Shown here piece after piece: positions 9,201 to 15,820 of a DNA stretch of 64,000 bases. The stretch is taken from the IMG/VR virus record IMGVR_UViG_3300038361_000164, positions 1 through 64,000 of that record; one strand, given 5' to 3'. The notes below the pieces were generated by a model. That model ran no database searches. It had not been told where the DNA came from and saw nothing but the letters and a program-made list of their open reading frames with translations. Position 1 is the stretch's first letter. Every line of letters begins with the position of its first letter. This DNA comes from a virus. The position numbers were made by a program, and so were the translations under genes.

Positions 9201-9806
9201 AAAAATACCGTTTAATTCCATATCTCCAGAAACTCTCACTACTTCATATTCCAAAGTAGCTAAGTCTTTCATGTCTCTATCTATATGTTTTTTAGTTAGT
9301 ATATCATATAATGGTATTAGATGTTCAACATCTTCTCCAGCATATTTGATTTGCTCTTCTGTAAAAGGGTCTCCCCATTTATGCCCAATAAAGCTTTTCT
9401 GTTCTGTCTTATCTATGTACACATTTAGAAACTTTTTAAGTAATAGTTCTAAATTATGTCGCCATTTGCGACCCATAGAAAGTAATTGACTGCCTATCAT
9501 AGTACATGCCACGTTCTCAAGTTCAACATCAAAATTAGCCTTAATCATTGAATAATCAAATTTCGCATTATGTGCTATTTTGAGAATTTCTTTTGGTTTG
9601 AGCCATTCTAAAAGGGTATAAATATTTTTAGAGCCCAATTGGAAGACGTCGAAGGTATATTGTTTTTGTGTGTTTCCAAGCTGGATAAGTAATACTCGGT
9701 CAACTAAAGGATCTAATCCAGTAGTTTCTGTATCGAATCCTAGAACGGAGCAGGTTTTTAGATAGTTTAATGCAGATTTTAATTCATTTGTGTTTGTTAC
9801 ATACAT
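6205..9806 (-). CDS. Family A DNA polymerase, split by two group I introns
   Basis: Spliced exons are 9806-8721, 7705-7148 and 6348-6205 on the minus strand. Each is a whole number of codons (362, 186, 48), giving 595 aa. Exon 1 carries the 3'-5' exonuclease (FDTET, D25/E27; NAKFDYS; YAGEDVEHL) and most of palm motif A (ADFSG). Exon 2 begins QELRLLAHLS, which completes motif A, carries motif B (R419, K423, F427, Y431) and ends VHD. Exon 3 begins EILVEV, which completes motif C (VHDE). Both junctions follow the group I rule: U ends the upstream exon and G ends the intron. The size resembles T7-like replicative polymerases without a 5' nuclease. The start overlaps the sigma gene end by 10 nt. 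No in-frame TGA. Confidence 0.93.
6349..7147 (-). ncRNA. Group I intron in polymerase motif C, containing a LAGLIDADG gene
   Basis: 799 nt, running from position 7147 down to 6349. Exon 1 ends GTGCACGAT and exon 2 starts GAAATTCTA, giving VHD-E. Core elements seen on the minus strand: a P-like AATTTGCTGGAAA near the 5' end, TTGGGTAATCAGCAGG (Q/R-like) just before the internal gene, and GATATAGTCCGATC (S-like) near the 3' end. The internal gene overlaps the S element. The R element was not assigned with confidence. Confidence 0.85.
6377..7036 (-). CDS. LAGLIDADG homing endonuclease of the motif C intron
   Basis: 219 residues if the start is ATG 7036, chosen because GGGAGGGAATAAA precedes it; an upstream in-frame start at 7081 would run through the intron core. 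The motif GFALLMFDDGTF matches the LAGLIDADG_2 type (ALxxxxDDG), with a first, weaker motif in SSYLGDAYW near the N-terminus. It would cut an intronless polymerase allele at motif C and spread the intron. Its 3' end (RAYDIVRSLGKP) is also the intron's S-element region, so coding and ribozyme constraints overlap. Ends TAA. Confidence 0.85.
   Translation of the reverse strand: MTKQEQQVIISSYLGDAYWMRQKRTLRIKFGGYVKNYLEYKQSLITTLQHSKLWGSVNKKSILYEFTVGKNEILNALKEADFWKVEKTLGGLTELGFALLMFDDGTFHRQLKYYSLSIGQVYSLKFADNFVSFINKKFELHGTRHKTIGCRGYFIQFKVHDTPMIAKILKKYDDHDYIYKIPPSETIVKIASRYKDMPKDLEGRRAYDIVRSLGKPKES
7706..8720 (-). ncRNA. Group I intron in polymerase motif A, containing a LAGLIDADG gene
   Basis: 1015 nt, from 8720 down to 7706. 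The exon junction gives DFSG-QELR. After the internal gene the core elements lie in order on the minus strand: AATTCGGGGAAACC (P), GGCAATCCCGAGC (Q), GTGTAGAGACTATATACGG (R) and AGAGAGTCCGGG (S), ending ATTACTG. This is a near-textbook group I core. The gene's stop codon lies immediately after the P element, so its last codons (NSGKP) are part of it. Confidence 0.93.
7838..8665 (-). CDS. Two-motif LAGLIDADG homing endonuclease of the motif A intron
   Basis: 275 residues. The N-terminus has a helix-turn-helix-like segment (SQELQICTLYDEGKNPTEIG, about residues 10-30), followed by two LAGLIDADG motifs, WIGFISADG (about residue 77) and VRGVLDGDG (about residue 170), so it should act as a monomer. 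It starts 55 nt inside the intron and ends at TAA 7838 within the ribozyme core. It is expected to cleave the uninterrupted motif A site. No in-frame TGA, as for other early genes. Confidence 0.9.
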   Translation of the reverse strand: MTIHNKYTPSQELQICTLYDEGKNPTEIGKILKTYNTTIRRILLRNNYVLKGPSETQRVVKTNPFKDLSNKEVQYWIGFISADGNISTPTYSKYTIDVSADEKDVQHLCKYSKFIGYDVQPKSYKNKKYGSYMCSVRFGNKEIHQFLNKIGITPNKSKTLHLNIPLTSHIVRGVLDGDGCVKCVGDKRVSVEIATGSELFFNQLKTYLKQFLKVTGTFSNGLGLVRVCTQSEIVKFYDLLYADSNLYLERKHEKFLQGSAIKKFIDENAANSGKP

Positions 9807-10609
9807 TCTGTTATAAAGGTTCTGAGTTTCTCGGTTGTTCTTCGTCTTTTAAGTTTTTCTAATACTTTGGCTTTTAATTGTCTGACACGTTCTCTGGTTA
9901 ATCCTAAATCAATTCCGATTTCTTTTAAAGTATATGGACGGATATATTTTCCAAGTCCAAAATAAAGATTAATAATTTCCTTTTCTCTGTCAGTAAAACC
10001 TCTTAAGAGATCATCCAGTTCAACCTTAAATTCCTGCGCTAACTCCGCACTTTGTAAGGTGCGAGAATTAGCGGGAATTATTTCATATAAATTTTTGTTG
10101 TTCTTTGTTTGCGGAGTATCGAGTCCTACGTACCTATACATATAGTGTGTAGTGTTTTTTACATTCTGATTTTGTAAGAATTGATTTAACTCTACCATGC
10201 TAGGTGTACGGCCCAGGGTGTGTTCTAACTCCTCATGTAGCTTAGCAACTTTGTTTTGCTGAGCAATTTGATTCATAGGTAGTCGAATTAATCGACCATT
10301 TTCGTTTAATGCCGTGACAATACTTTGTCGAATCCACCACACAGCATAAGTAATAAACTTTACTCCACGGGTGATATCAAAGCGATCGTACGCTTTTAAC
10401 AACCCCACATTTCCCTCACTTATGAGTTCTTCTAAGGGCAATCCTTTATCTTGATACGTTTTCGCAACAGTAATAACAAATCTTAAATTATGAGTAATAA
10501 TTTGATTATAGGCGTTACGACTGCCAGATTTGGCTAATGCCATTAGTCTAGCTTCTTCTTCTCGTTTTAAAGGCTTTAAATTTGCTATATCGCTTAAATA
10601 TCTTTCCAT
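9797..10609 (-). CDS. RNA polymerase sigma-70 family factor
   Basis: 270 residues. Region 1.2/2 has YLSDIANLKPLKREEE, LRFVITVAKTYQDKG, LISEGNVGLLKAYDRFD and KFITYAVWWIRQSI; region 3 has GRLIRLPMNQ; region 4 has FTDREKEIINLYFGLG and a helix-turn-helix LKEIGIDLGLTRERVRQLKA. All core-binding and DNA-binding regions are present, so it should redirect host RNA polymerase to phage promoters. The leader has ACCAAAAAAATA before the ATG. The stop overlaps the polymerase start. Most similar in style to primary/group 2 sigma factors. Its targets are unknown. Confidence 0.92.
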   Translation of the reverse strand: MERYLSDIANLKPLKREEEARLMALAKSGSRNAYNQIITHNLRFVITVAKTYQDKGLPLEELISEGNVGLLKAYDRFDITRGVKFITYAVWWIRQSIVTALNENGRLIRLPMNQIAQQNKVAKLHEELEHTLGRTPSMVELNQFLQNQNVKNTTHYMYRYVGLDTPQTKNNKNLYEIIPANSRTLQSAELAQEFKVELDDLLRGFTDREKEIINLYFGLGKYIRPYTLKEIGIDLGLTRERVRQLKAKVLEKLKRRRTTEKLRTFITECM

Positions 10610-10908
10610 TATTTTTTTGGTGGGTGGTGAGGTATTAGTGTTACAGTTTTATTGGGATGTACAATTATTTGATCTACTGAACGTCCTTCAGCAAATTCGT
10701 TACAAACCCAACATTTCGGTATTCTGTTTCGTCTAGAACATTTCTCCGGGTGCTTCCAATTGTGAAAAATTTTATCATACTTTTCCTCATCAGATAACTC
10801 TATGCCAGTTTGTCTGTTTGATATTTCTCCAAAATCTGAACTCTGTCTTCGTGTTTGCTTAGCGTGCTTATGTTCGCCTAGAGGTGCTTTAGTGTTTATA
10901 TTAGACAT
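10609..10908 (-). CDS. Small Cys-containing protein of unknown function
   Basis: 99 residues, basic, with C-x8-C-x2-C near residues 57-69 (EKCSRRNRIPKCWVC), possibly a metal or nucleic-acid binding knuckle, and a C-terminal HHPPKK tail. It overlaps the E1-like gene end and the sigma start by single bases, so it is translationally coupled into the Ubl-JAB-E1-sigma operon. No family recognised. Its link to the ubiquitin-like module is by position only. Confidence 0.6.
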   Translation of the reverse strand: MSNINTKAPLGEHKHAKQTRRQSSDFGEISNRQTGIELSDEEKYDKIFHNWKHPEKCSRRNRIPKCWVCNEFAEGRSVDQIIVHPNKTVTLIPHHPPKK

Positions 10909-11501
10909 TAGAATCTTTGAATGTATTGAGAAGGGTTTTGTTCCCCTCTATACCAATTTAAAACTAACTGTGCACCGATTTCCGCAATAATTCTGTTACC
11001 ACCTTGAATGATGTTTTGTTCTAACTGATATTCTAATTGACAGCTTCCGTTTTCTGCATCTTCTTTTACAGTGCTTAATAGTTTTTTCAAAGTATTAGCT
11101 TTATGTTTAGTAAAAAATGCAATAGACTGCCCTTCACTACGAAGGTCAATCCAGTAAGTATTAAGCGTATCCATATGTTTAAACAACATGCGTCTAAATG
11201 TTGTATTATCTACTGCACTAATGATACAATCATATCCAGAAAGTTGACTTGTTTTTAAAATTTTGTGATCATAGCTTACTACCTCATAACGAGCTTCTAT
11301 AGCATCGGCCTTATAATCGAGAATGTCTTCTTCTAAATAATTCTGATATTTGATGTTCTTGTCTTCAACTATATCTGGATCTGCAGCCTCTAAAACTAAT
11401 CCAGGAAGTTGTTCTATATCTTTATAGTGTTGTAAATTGTGAATTAGCCATGATCCTATTCCTCCAAGACCAACTACTAATAATTTTCCACGATTTCTCA
11501 T
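10908..11501 (-). CDS. ThiF/MoeB/E1-like adenylating enzyme
   Basis: 197 residues, shorter than usual MoeB/ThiF (about 250). The Rossmann motif VVGLGGIGSW spans residues 9-18; ADPDIVEDKNIKYQ supplies the Asp/Asn of the ATP site (D41, D43, N49); K64 follows; and SAVDNTTFRR (about 95-104) matches the conserved DN-x-x-x-R. The usual NxxRQ Arg appears as Tyr, and no CxxC zinc site is visible. ThiF-type enzymes adenylate the C-terminal Gly of a ubiquitin-like partner. The ATG overlaps the JAB gene stop (ATGA), and a Ubl candidate lies three genes upstream, so a linked function is likely. Catalytic competence is unproven. Confidence 0.85.
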   Translation of the reverse strand: MRNRGKLLVVGLGGIGSWLIHNLQHYKDIEQLPGLVLEAADPDIVEDKNIKYQNYLEEDILDYKADAIEARYEVVSYDHKILKTSQLSGYDCIISAVDNTTFRRMLFKHMDTLNTYWIDLRSEGQSIAFFTKHKANTLKKLLSTVKEDAENGSCQLEYQLEQNIIQGGNRIIAEIGAQLVLNWYRGEQNPSQYIQRF

Positions 11502-12010
11502 TTACTGCTCGGCTCCTCAATAATTTGTGTTGTCATTAATTCAAAATCTCCGGTTTCTTGTACAAAATATGTATTCATTTTATGTTGTAAATTAGAATAT
11601 ATTAAAAAGAAACCAGTTAGTCCATGATTTTTTCCACCCGATCCTGCAATATCCCATTGAGATGGAATAGGCGCACTGTGCGGATGTGTATGTGTTATAG
11701 CTATGTGCTCGTGCGACGCTTTGGGATTCATTAAACTAGTAGAGTTTAAATACTTAAACCAATCGTTTGGATCGGGCATAAAATCTACTACAGAATTCAA
11801 TCGAGTCTTAGTGTGATGAGCTTTAAAAGCTGAACTATGCTCTTGTGTTTTAGCCAGGTTTATAATTCTAGTGTATTTAGTACTTGTCCAAACATTGTCC
11901 ACTTTGCAGCCGCTCAAAGCCCCGATGATTTCGTCATCAGGGCTCGAAGCTGCGTGAGCTAAATATTCGTTCAATACACTACTAGGTATTTGATGAATAA
12001 TATTTTGCAT
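11498..12010 (-). CDS. JAB/MPN (JAMM) metallopeptidase
   Basis: 170 residues. The complete JAMM metal site is visible: Glu27 in DDEIIGALSG, then H107-x-H109-P110 and S117-x-x-D120 (THTHPHSAPIPSQWD). JAMM proteases cleave isopeptide bonds or trim ubiquitin-like proteins to expose a C-terminal GG. It is coupled to the E1-like gene through ATGA. The terminal TGA is the only TGA found at the end of an early gene. If read as Trp, seven residues (WEIVENY) would be added before TAG at 11477. Confidence 0.92.
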   Translation of the reverse strand: MQNIIHQIPSSVLNEYLAHAASSPDDEIIGALSGCKVDNVWTSTKYTRIINLAKTQEHSSAFKAHHTKTRLNSVVDFMPDPNDWFKYLNSTSLMNPKASHEHIAITHTHPHSAPIPSQWDIAGSGGKNHGLTGFFLIYSNLQHKMNTYFVQETGDFELMTTQIIEEPSSK

Positions 12011-12012
12011 AT

Positions 12013-12810
12013 TTAAATCGAAGCTAAACGCAATGCGTCATATTTGGTTTGTAAAGTAACTATTTTTTTCTCTAATTTTTTAACCATACCCGCTTCTTTG
12101 GAATGATTGATCTGCCAATGGCGAAGAATCCATGTCCATTTTTTATTAGAAAGCCAGTTATGACCGCTTGAACCGTATAAAGCGGAAACGACATCCTCAG
12201 ATATGCGTGTGGCTCTAGCCAATATCCATAGACGAAGATTTTCAGCTGCTGTCACATACTCTTCTAGTCCTTTAGAATCTATAGGACAATCAAAAAGCAC
12301 CTCTTTCATAACATTATCAGTGAAAGTGTTACTGCGTCCTTTTTGTCGCACTAAGTCCCTGGTACCAGATGGAAGAGTACAAGCTGTGTGATCGTCTAGA
12401 CCAAACATTACTCGTTCTAATCGTCCTACCGCACTGGGAGTTAGCAAAGCAGTAGCTCCTAATTGTTGGAGCTTATCAGAACAGGTTCGATTATCCCAAC
12501 CCTCTAAATGTAATTTTTTAAAAAATATAACATTTCGTTCGCTGCCAAAGTATTTGTATGTGCGTAGAACATCGGCCCATACTAAACCTACCTCTATTAG
12601 TCTTTGTCTTAGTTTATATACACTAATATGTAAACTATTGGCAAAGCTTATTTGGGTAAAAGTTGCGCATGGCGGTATAATAAAGGTTCCTATTGCTTCT
12701 CTAACTTTTATAGGCTTTCCGCTTACTGACATTTTTTTTGTTGGAGTCATAAGTTTTCCAACGATACTTCCAAAGTTTTTTGAAGGTCTATTTCTTATTT
12801 CTGTTTTCAT
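12013..12810 (-). CDS. Putative DNA-binding protein in the Ubl module
   Basis: 265 residues with no clear family. The segment TQISFANSLHISVYKLRQRLIEVGL (about residues 53-76) reads as a helix-turn-helix, and the C-terminal 30 residues (MVKKLEKKIVTLQTKYDALRL) form a likely coiled coil. No E2-like catalytic motif is seen, so I do not call it a conjugating enzyme. It sits between the Ubl gene and the JAB gene (2 nt from JAB). The leader contains AATCAAATAGAAAAC. It could be a regulator or a target-recognition protein. Confidence 0.6.
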   Translation of the reverse strand: MKTEIRNRPSKNFGSIVGKLMTPTKKMSVSGKPIKVREAIGTFIIPPCATFTQISFANSLHISVYKLRQRLIEVGLVWADVLRTYKYFGSERNVIFFKKLHLEGWDNRTCSDKLQQLGATALLTPSAVGRLERVMFGLDDHTACTLPSGTRDLVRQKGRSNTFTDNVMKEVLFDCPIDSKGLEEYVTAAENLRLWILARATRISEDVVSALYGSSGHNWLSNKKWTWILRHWQINHSKEAGMVKKLEKKIVTLQTKYDALRLASI

Positions 12811-12836
12811 GTTTTCTATTTGATTATGTTTTCATA

Positions 12837-12854
12837 TAGCAAAAAGTTTTGCTA
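12837..12854 (-). other. Short hairpin after the Ubl gene
   Basis: Perfect inverted repeat TAGCAAA-AAGT-TTTGCTA (extendable by one pair) directly after the Ubl stop codon. No clear U-tract follows, so it may be an RNA processing or stability element, or a weak terminator that lets Ubl exceed its downstream partners. Confidence 0.4.
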
Positions 12855-12855
12855 C

Positions 12856-13086
12856 TTATTTTCCACCATACAAGCTGTTAGTAAGTGTAATGTCTTCCGC
12901 TTCTTCGAGCATCTTTACATTTAACATTTCTGGATCTACAAACTTACCATCTATGTAAGCCCATTTACCATTTCCTGTTTCTGCGATGATTTTTTCAAGA
13001 GCTTGTCCTCCTTCTCCTTCCCATTCATCATGTCCGCTTCTACTTACTATTTTTATGTGTACTTGTTTCTTAACTAATTTTGCCAT
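12856..13086 (-). CDS. Ubiquitin-like / ThiS-like beta-grasp protein ending in GGK
   Basis: 76 residues, the length of ubiquitin. Pattern: beta-hairpin VHIKIVSRSGHDEWEGEG, a helix (QALEKIIAETG, about 29-39), strands (WAYIDGKFVD), a short helix, a last strand DITLTNSLY, and the tail GGK (G74, G75, K76). This order matches the beta-grasp fold of ThiS/MoaD/Ubl carriers, whose terminal Gly is adenylated by ThiF/E1. A single extra Lys would have to be removed, a job for the JAB peptidase encoded 0.8 kb away. Leader TAACCACTAAAAAG precedes the ATG. Fold called by eye only. Confidence 0.7.
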   Translation of the reverse strand: MAKLVKKQVHIKIVSRSGHDEWEGEGGQALEKIIAETGNGKWAYIDGKFVDPEMLNVKMLEEAEDITLTNSLYGGK

Positions 13087-13099
13087 TACTTTTTAGTGG

Positions 13100-15304
13100 T
13101 TATCTTATTGTAGATATATGCTTTGATACCAATCGGTCGTTACTTATTGCATATAATCTATTTACTAATTGATCTTTTCCTGTTTGATCATTACTTTTGT
13201 CAACAATACAGAATCGTTGACCGCTTCCTGCATCGTAAACACTGTTGTCATTGTGTGCGTCGACAACATAGTTTCTTTTCGAGCCTTTGATTAAATAACC
13301 CTGAATCGTAATACGATCGGACAATCTATGAGACTCTTCTTTTATCTTAAATAATTTTTCAGTTTCTTCTAAAAGCTGTTTACTTTTTTGAACAGCTTCT
13401 TCGTACATTTTTTTCCCACTTGAAATCAAAACTCCAATTTGTGAGACGGTAATCGAACTCATACCGCATTGTCCAGTTTTCATCTTATCTAAAAACTCTT
13501 TTGGATTTTGTATTTTAGCTGACAGACGTTCTAGTTTATTAATATTTGAAATACGAATAAAAGCATCATCAATTTTTACATAGTTGATATTCTTTCTTCG
13601 AGCGATTTCCATTCTTACAATAAAATAACTAGAACCAGTTCCAAGACCTGCTATATTAAATAGTAAACCGTTGTGTAAAAATCCATGTATTCTTAAAGAA
13701 CATTTGCTTACTGATTCTACAAAAGCATAATATGCAGTTTGTGTATCGAAACACATTGCTCTTCTAATACAAGCTCCTACTTCTTTACCGTTTATACGCT
13801 TACCATTAATATAAGATAAGTATGAGGTGTATGTAGCAGCGTTAATTTCTCTTAGTTCATGCACAATAGTTGCATCGCCAATTTTATAGGTTCCTGACCA
13901 TTTTTCGGCAAAACTACAGAATTCCTCAAATACATCATCAAAACTAAAATCTTTCCATTTGCTTTGCTTTATATTTTTCTTAATAAATTGAGCTACCCAG
14001 GGATGTTTTACTAAATCTTCTTCCCAATATGGTACATTGGCGGTTATTGCACGCATCTCCAAAACCTGTCCTTCATACTCTATTTTATCGCTGAAGTATT
14101 TCACACCGTTCAGTGTGATAGGTTTTGTAGCAGATAAAGCGTCTAACTTCTTATCAACTTTTTTTGTTACAATAATCTTTATGTCTTTAGCTTTCTTTTC
14201 ATCTGTTTGCTTTTTTGCTGCTAATTTTTTACTTCGTTGAATATCGGCATTAGAAAATACTCGCGCACCTTCTCCAGCTCTAGGAGTAATACGGCGTCTT
14301 GCGTAAGCTAAGAATTGATTTCTAGAATTATGATCTCCAAACATTTGTGGATCTTCCAAATCGTTGTTGAAATAAGCAGCTCTAAGAAGTGTTTGTGCGG
14401 ATCCTTCATAGTTGTTTTGGAAAAAACCACCACTACCATCGAGCAGTATTTGACGATCTACATCTAAAAAATCATGAACTGGTGATGTTTGTGGATGCAC
14501 ACTAAATCTTATTTGACTTTTAGTTTTTCGTCCATTGCTGTAATAATAATTACTGGTTGGCGCTCCTACTAATATAGCCACTCTCCATGTTGGAAATTGT
14601 GCTATACAGGTAATTTTTGCTTCTCTTGAATTATTCGATATACCTTTATTTACCTTGTCATTCCACTGTAATTGTGCATCTTCTTTAAAGATGTCAGACA
14701 ATAAATTCACATAGCCAATGACTGTGCGAAGTGTAGTACCCTCAGCTTCTTGATCTAATTCTTCTATAAATTCTAAATTCCATTGTTTTCTTCTTCCCAT
14801 TAAGGTCTCATTTAAACCTTCTAAGATATTAGCTGTAAGTTCTTTCAATGTAGGTAGAGAATCGCTATATCCTATCAATTTATTAGATAGTCTTTCTACT
14901 TTTTGGGAAATAAGTCGTTTAATATACTTACCTGTCCCTGTAATTAAAAAAGATAGATAATTAGCCGACAATGCATCATCTAGGTCTACTTCCTTAATGC
15001 TTATATATTGCTTACTATAGCCGTCTCCAATGCCAACTTTGTAATGTGGAGTTGTTGTTATTGTCTTTTTGTTCGTGTTTTCTTTTAGTTGGATCCGTTT
15101 AGCGTGCTCTATTATAACTTCATATTTTTCAGTAATAATAGTTGCCTGTAATCCTAACAAGCCGTCTGCATCTAATGAAGCTTTAGATAAATAACCTACT
15201 GAGGCTTTGATCTGGGTCAAAGCGCTTTTGCTTAAACCCAGATCAAATACAGTATTAATTTCTACTAATTCTTCTACGGAACCATATGATTGGTTTCCAT
15301 ACAT
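13100..15304 (-). CDS. Large protein of unknown function next to the Ubl gene (734 aa)
   Basis: No family recognised. The N-terminal half is mixed alpha/beta and includes HPQTSPVHDFLDVDRQILLDGSGG near residue 265. A Lys-rich linker follows (about 345-385, AAKKQTDEKKAKD), then a C-terminal half rich in aromatic and basic residues with a coiled-coil stretch (EAVQKSKQLLEETEKLFKIKEE). It lies 13 nt upstream of the Ubl gene in the same operon, and the 133-aa gene precedes it by 3 nt. No signal peptide or membrane segment. It could be a conjugation target or effector for the Ubl system. Confidence 0.7.
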   Translation of the reverse strand: MYGNQSYGSVEELVEINTVFDLGLSKSALTQIKASVGYLSKASLDADGLLGLQATIITEKYEVIIEHAKRIQLKENTNKKTITTTPHYKVGIGDGYSKQYISIKEVDLDDALSANYLSFLITGTGKYIKRLISQKVERLSNKLIGYSDSLPTLKELTANILEGLNETLMGRRKQWNLEFIEELDQEAEGTTLRTVIGYVNLLSDIFKEDAQLQWNDKVNKGISNNSREAKITCIAQFPTWRVAILVGAPTSNYYYSNGRKTKSQIRFSVHPQTSPVHDFLDVDRQILLDGSGGFFQNNYEGSAQTLLRAAYFNNDLEDPQMFGDHNSRNQFLAYARRRITPRAGEGARVFSNADIQRSKKLAAKKQTDEKKAKDIKIIVTKKVDKKLDALSATKPITLNGVKYFSDKIEYEGQVLEMRAITANVPYWEEDLVKHPWVAQFIKKNIKQSKWKDFSFDDVFEEFCSFAEKWSGTYKIGDATIVHELREINAATYTSYLSYINGKRINGKEVGACIRRAMCFDTQTAYYAFVESVSKCSLRIHGFLHNGLLFNIAGLGTGSSYFIVRMEIARRKNINYVKIDDAFIRISNINKLERLSAKIQNPKEFLDKMKTGQCGMSSITVSQIGVLISSGKKMYEEAVQKSKQLLEETEKLFKIKEESHRLSDRITIQGYLIKGSKRNYVVDAHNDNSVYDAGSGQRFCIVDKSNDQTGKDQLVNRLYAISNDRLVSKHISTIR

Positions 15305-15307
15305 AAT

Positions 15308-15709
15308 TTAATTAAATAGTTCCTTTGTTTCTTCGGTTTCTTCGTCCATGTTGCAACCAACTATGACTAAAAAGTCTCTTGGGTCTGGGCGAAGTTCCAG
15401 TTGTTTTCCTTCAAAATCTTTTAAAGCCGTTACATCATAAAACCTCATTATTTGGGCTAAAGTGCTGTTAGGCAATAATTGTCCTTTTTTATCAGTGGAA
15501 TACCAGTTACCCTTAATTGTAGGCTCCCCGGTTTTATAATCCTGGATAAAGGAATCAGATATTTCGAACGTTCGTTCGTTATCATCAACCATAGTAAAGG
15601 CAATCTTGTCGGAAAGACCACTAGGTGTTTTTATTTCAATTTTTTTCAAAGATACCACTCGCATACTTCTCGCCGTGCTGCCGATTCCTGTGTTTAAAAA
15701 GTCGTTCAT
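15308..15709 (-). CDS. 133-aa protein with acidic C-terminal tail, function unknown
   Basis: A beta-rich body (MRVVSLKKIEIKTPSG, IAFTMVDDNERTFEIS) is followed by an acidic tail (MDEETEETKELFN) resembling in style the partner-binding tails of single-strand DNA-binding proteins. The homology itself is not established. It is the first gene of the operon running through the Ubl, E1 and sigma genes. The leader has AACCAAAACACGAAAAA before the ATG. A terminator and a promoter-like element lie directly upstream. Confidence 0.6.
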   Translation of the reverse strand: MNDFLNTGIGSTARSMRVVSLKKIEIKTPSGLSDKIAFTMVDDNERTFEISDSFIQDYKTGEPTIKGNWYSTDKKGQLLPNSTLAQIMRFYDVTALKDFEGKQLELRPDPRDFLVIVGCNMDEETEETKELFN

Positions 15710-15768
15710 TTTTTCGTGTTTTGGTTTGTTTGTTCTAAGTGGTAAATAACTTGCATATTCTTAGGTAG

Positions 15769-15790
15769 AAAAAAAGGACCAAAGGGTCCT
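15769..15790 (-). terminator. Intrinsic terminator downstream of RNR
   Basis: On the minus strand: AGGACC-CTTT-GGTCCT followed by six further T's. It lies between the RNR stop (15820) and the next operon's first gene (15709). It is about 10 nt downstream of a promoter-like element, an unusual order. Confidence 0.8.
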
Positions 15791-15800
15791 CGTTCTCTGT

Positions 15801-15820
15801 TGTTCTTATACCAAATTAAT
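15801..15820 (-). promoter_or_regulatory. Candidate extended -10 promoter, TTTGGTATAAGAACA
   Basis: The minus strand reads TTTGGTATAAGAACA immediately after the RNR stop. TG-G-TATAAG is an extended -10 element. The same 15 bases recur at 41197-41211, upstream of the SF2 helicase gene, the other minus-strand intergenic region of similar size. No good -35 is seen in either copy. Confidence 0.45.

Noticed and set aside
8685-9806. Truncated polymerase pseudogene
   Set aside because: The apparent truncation is intron sequence after DFSG; splicing restores the full enzyme.
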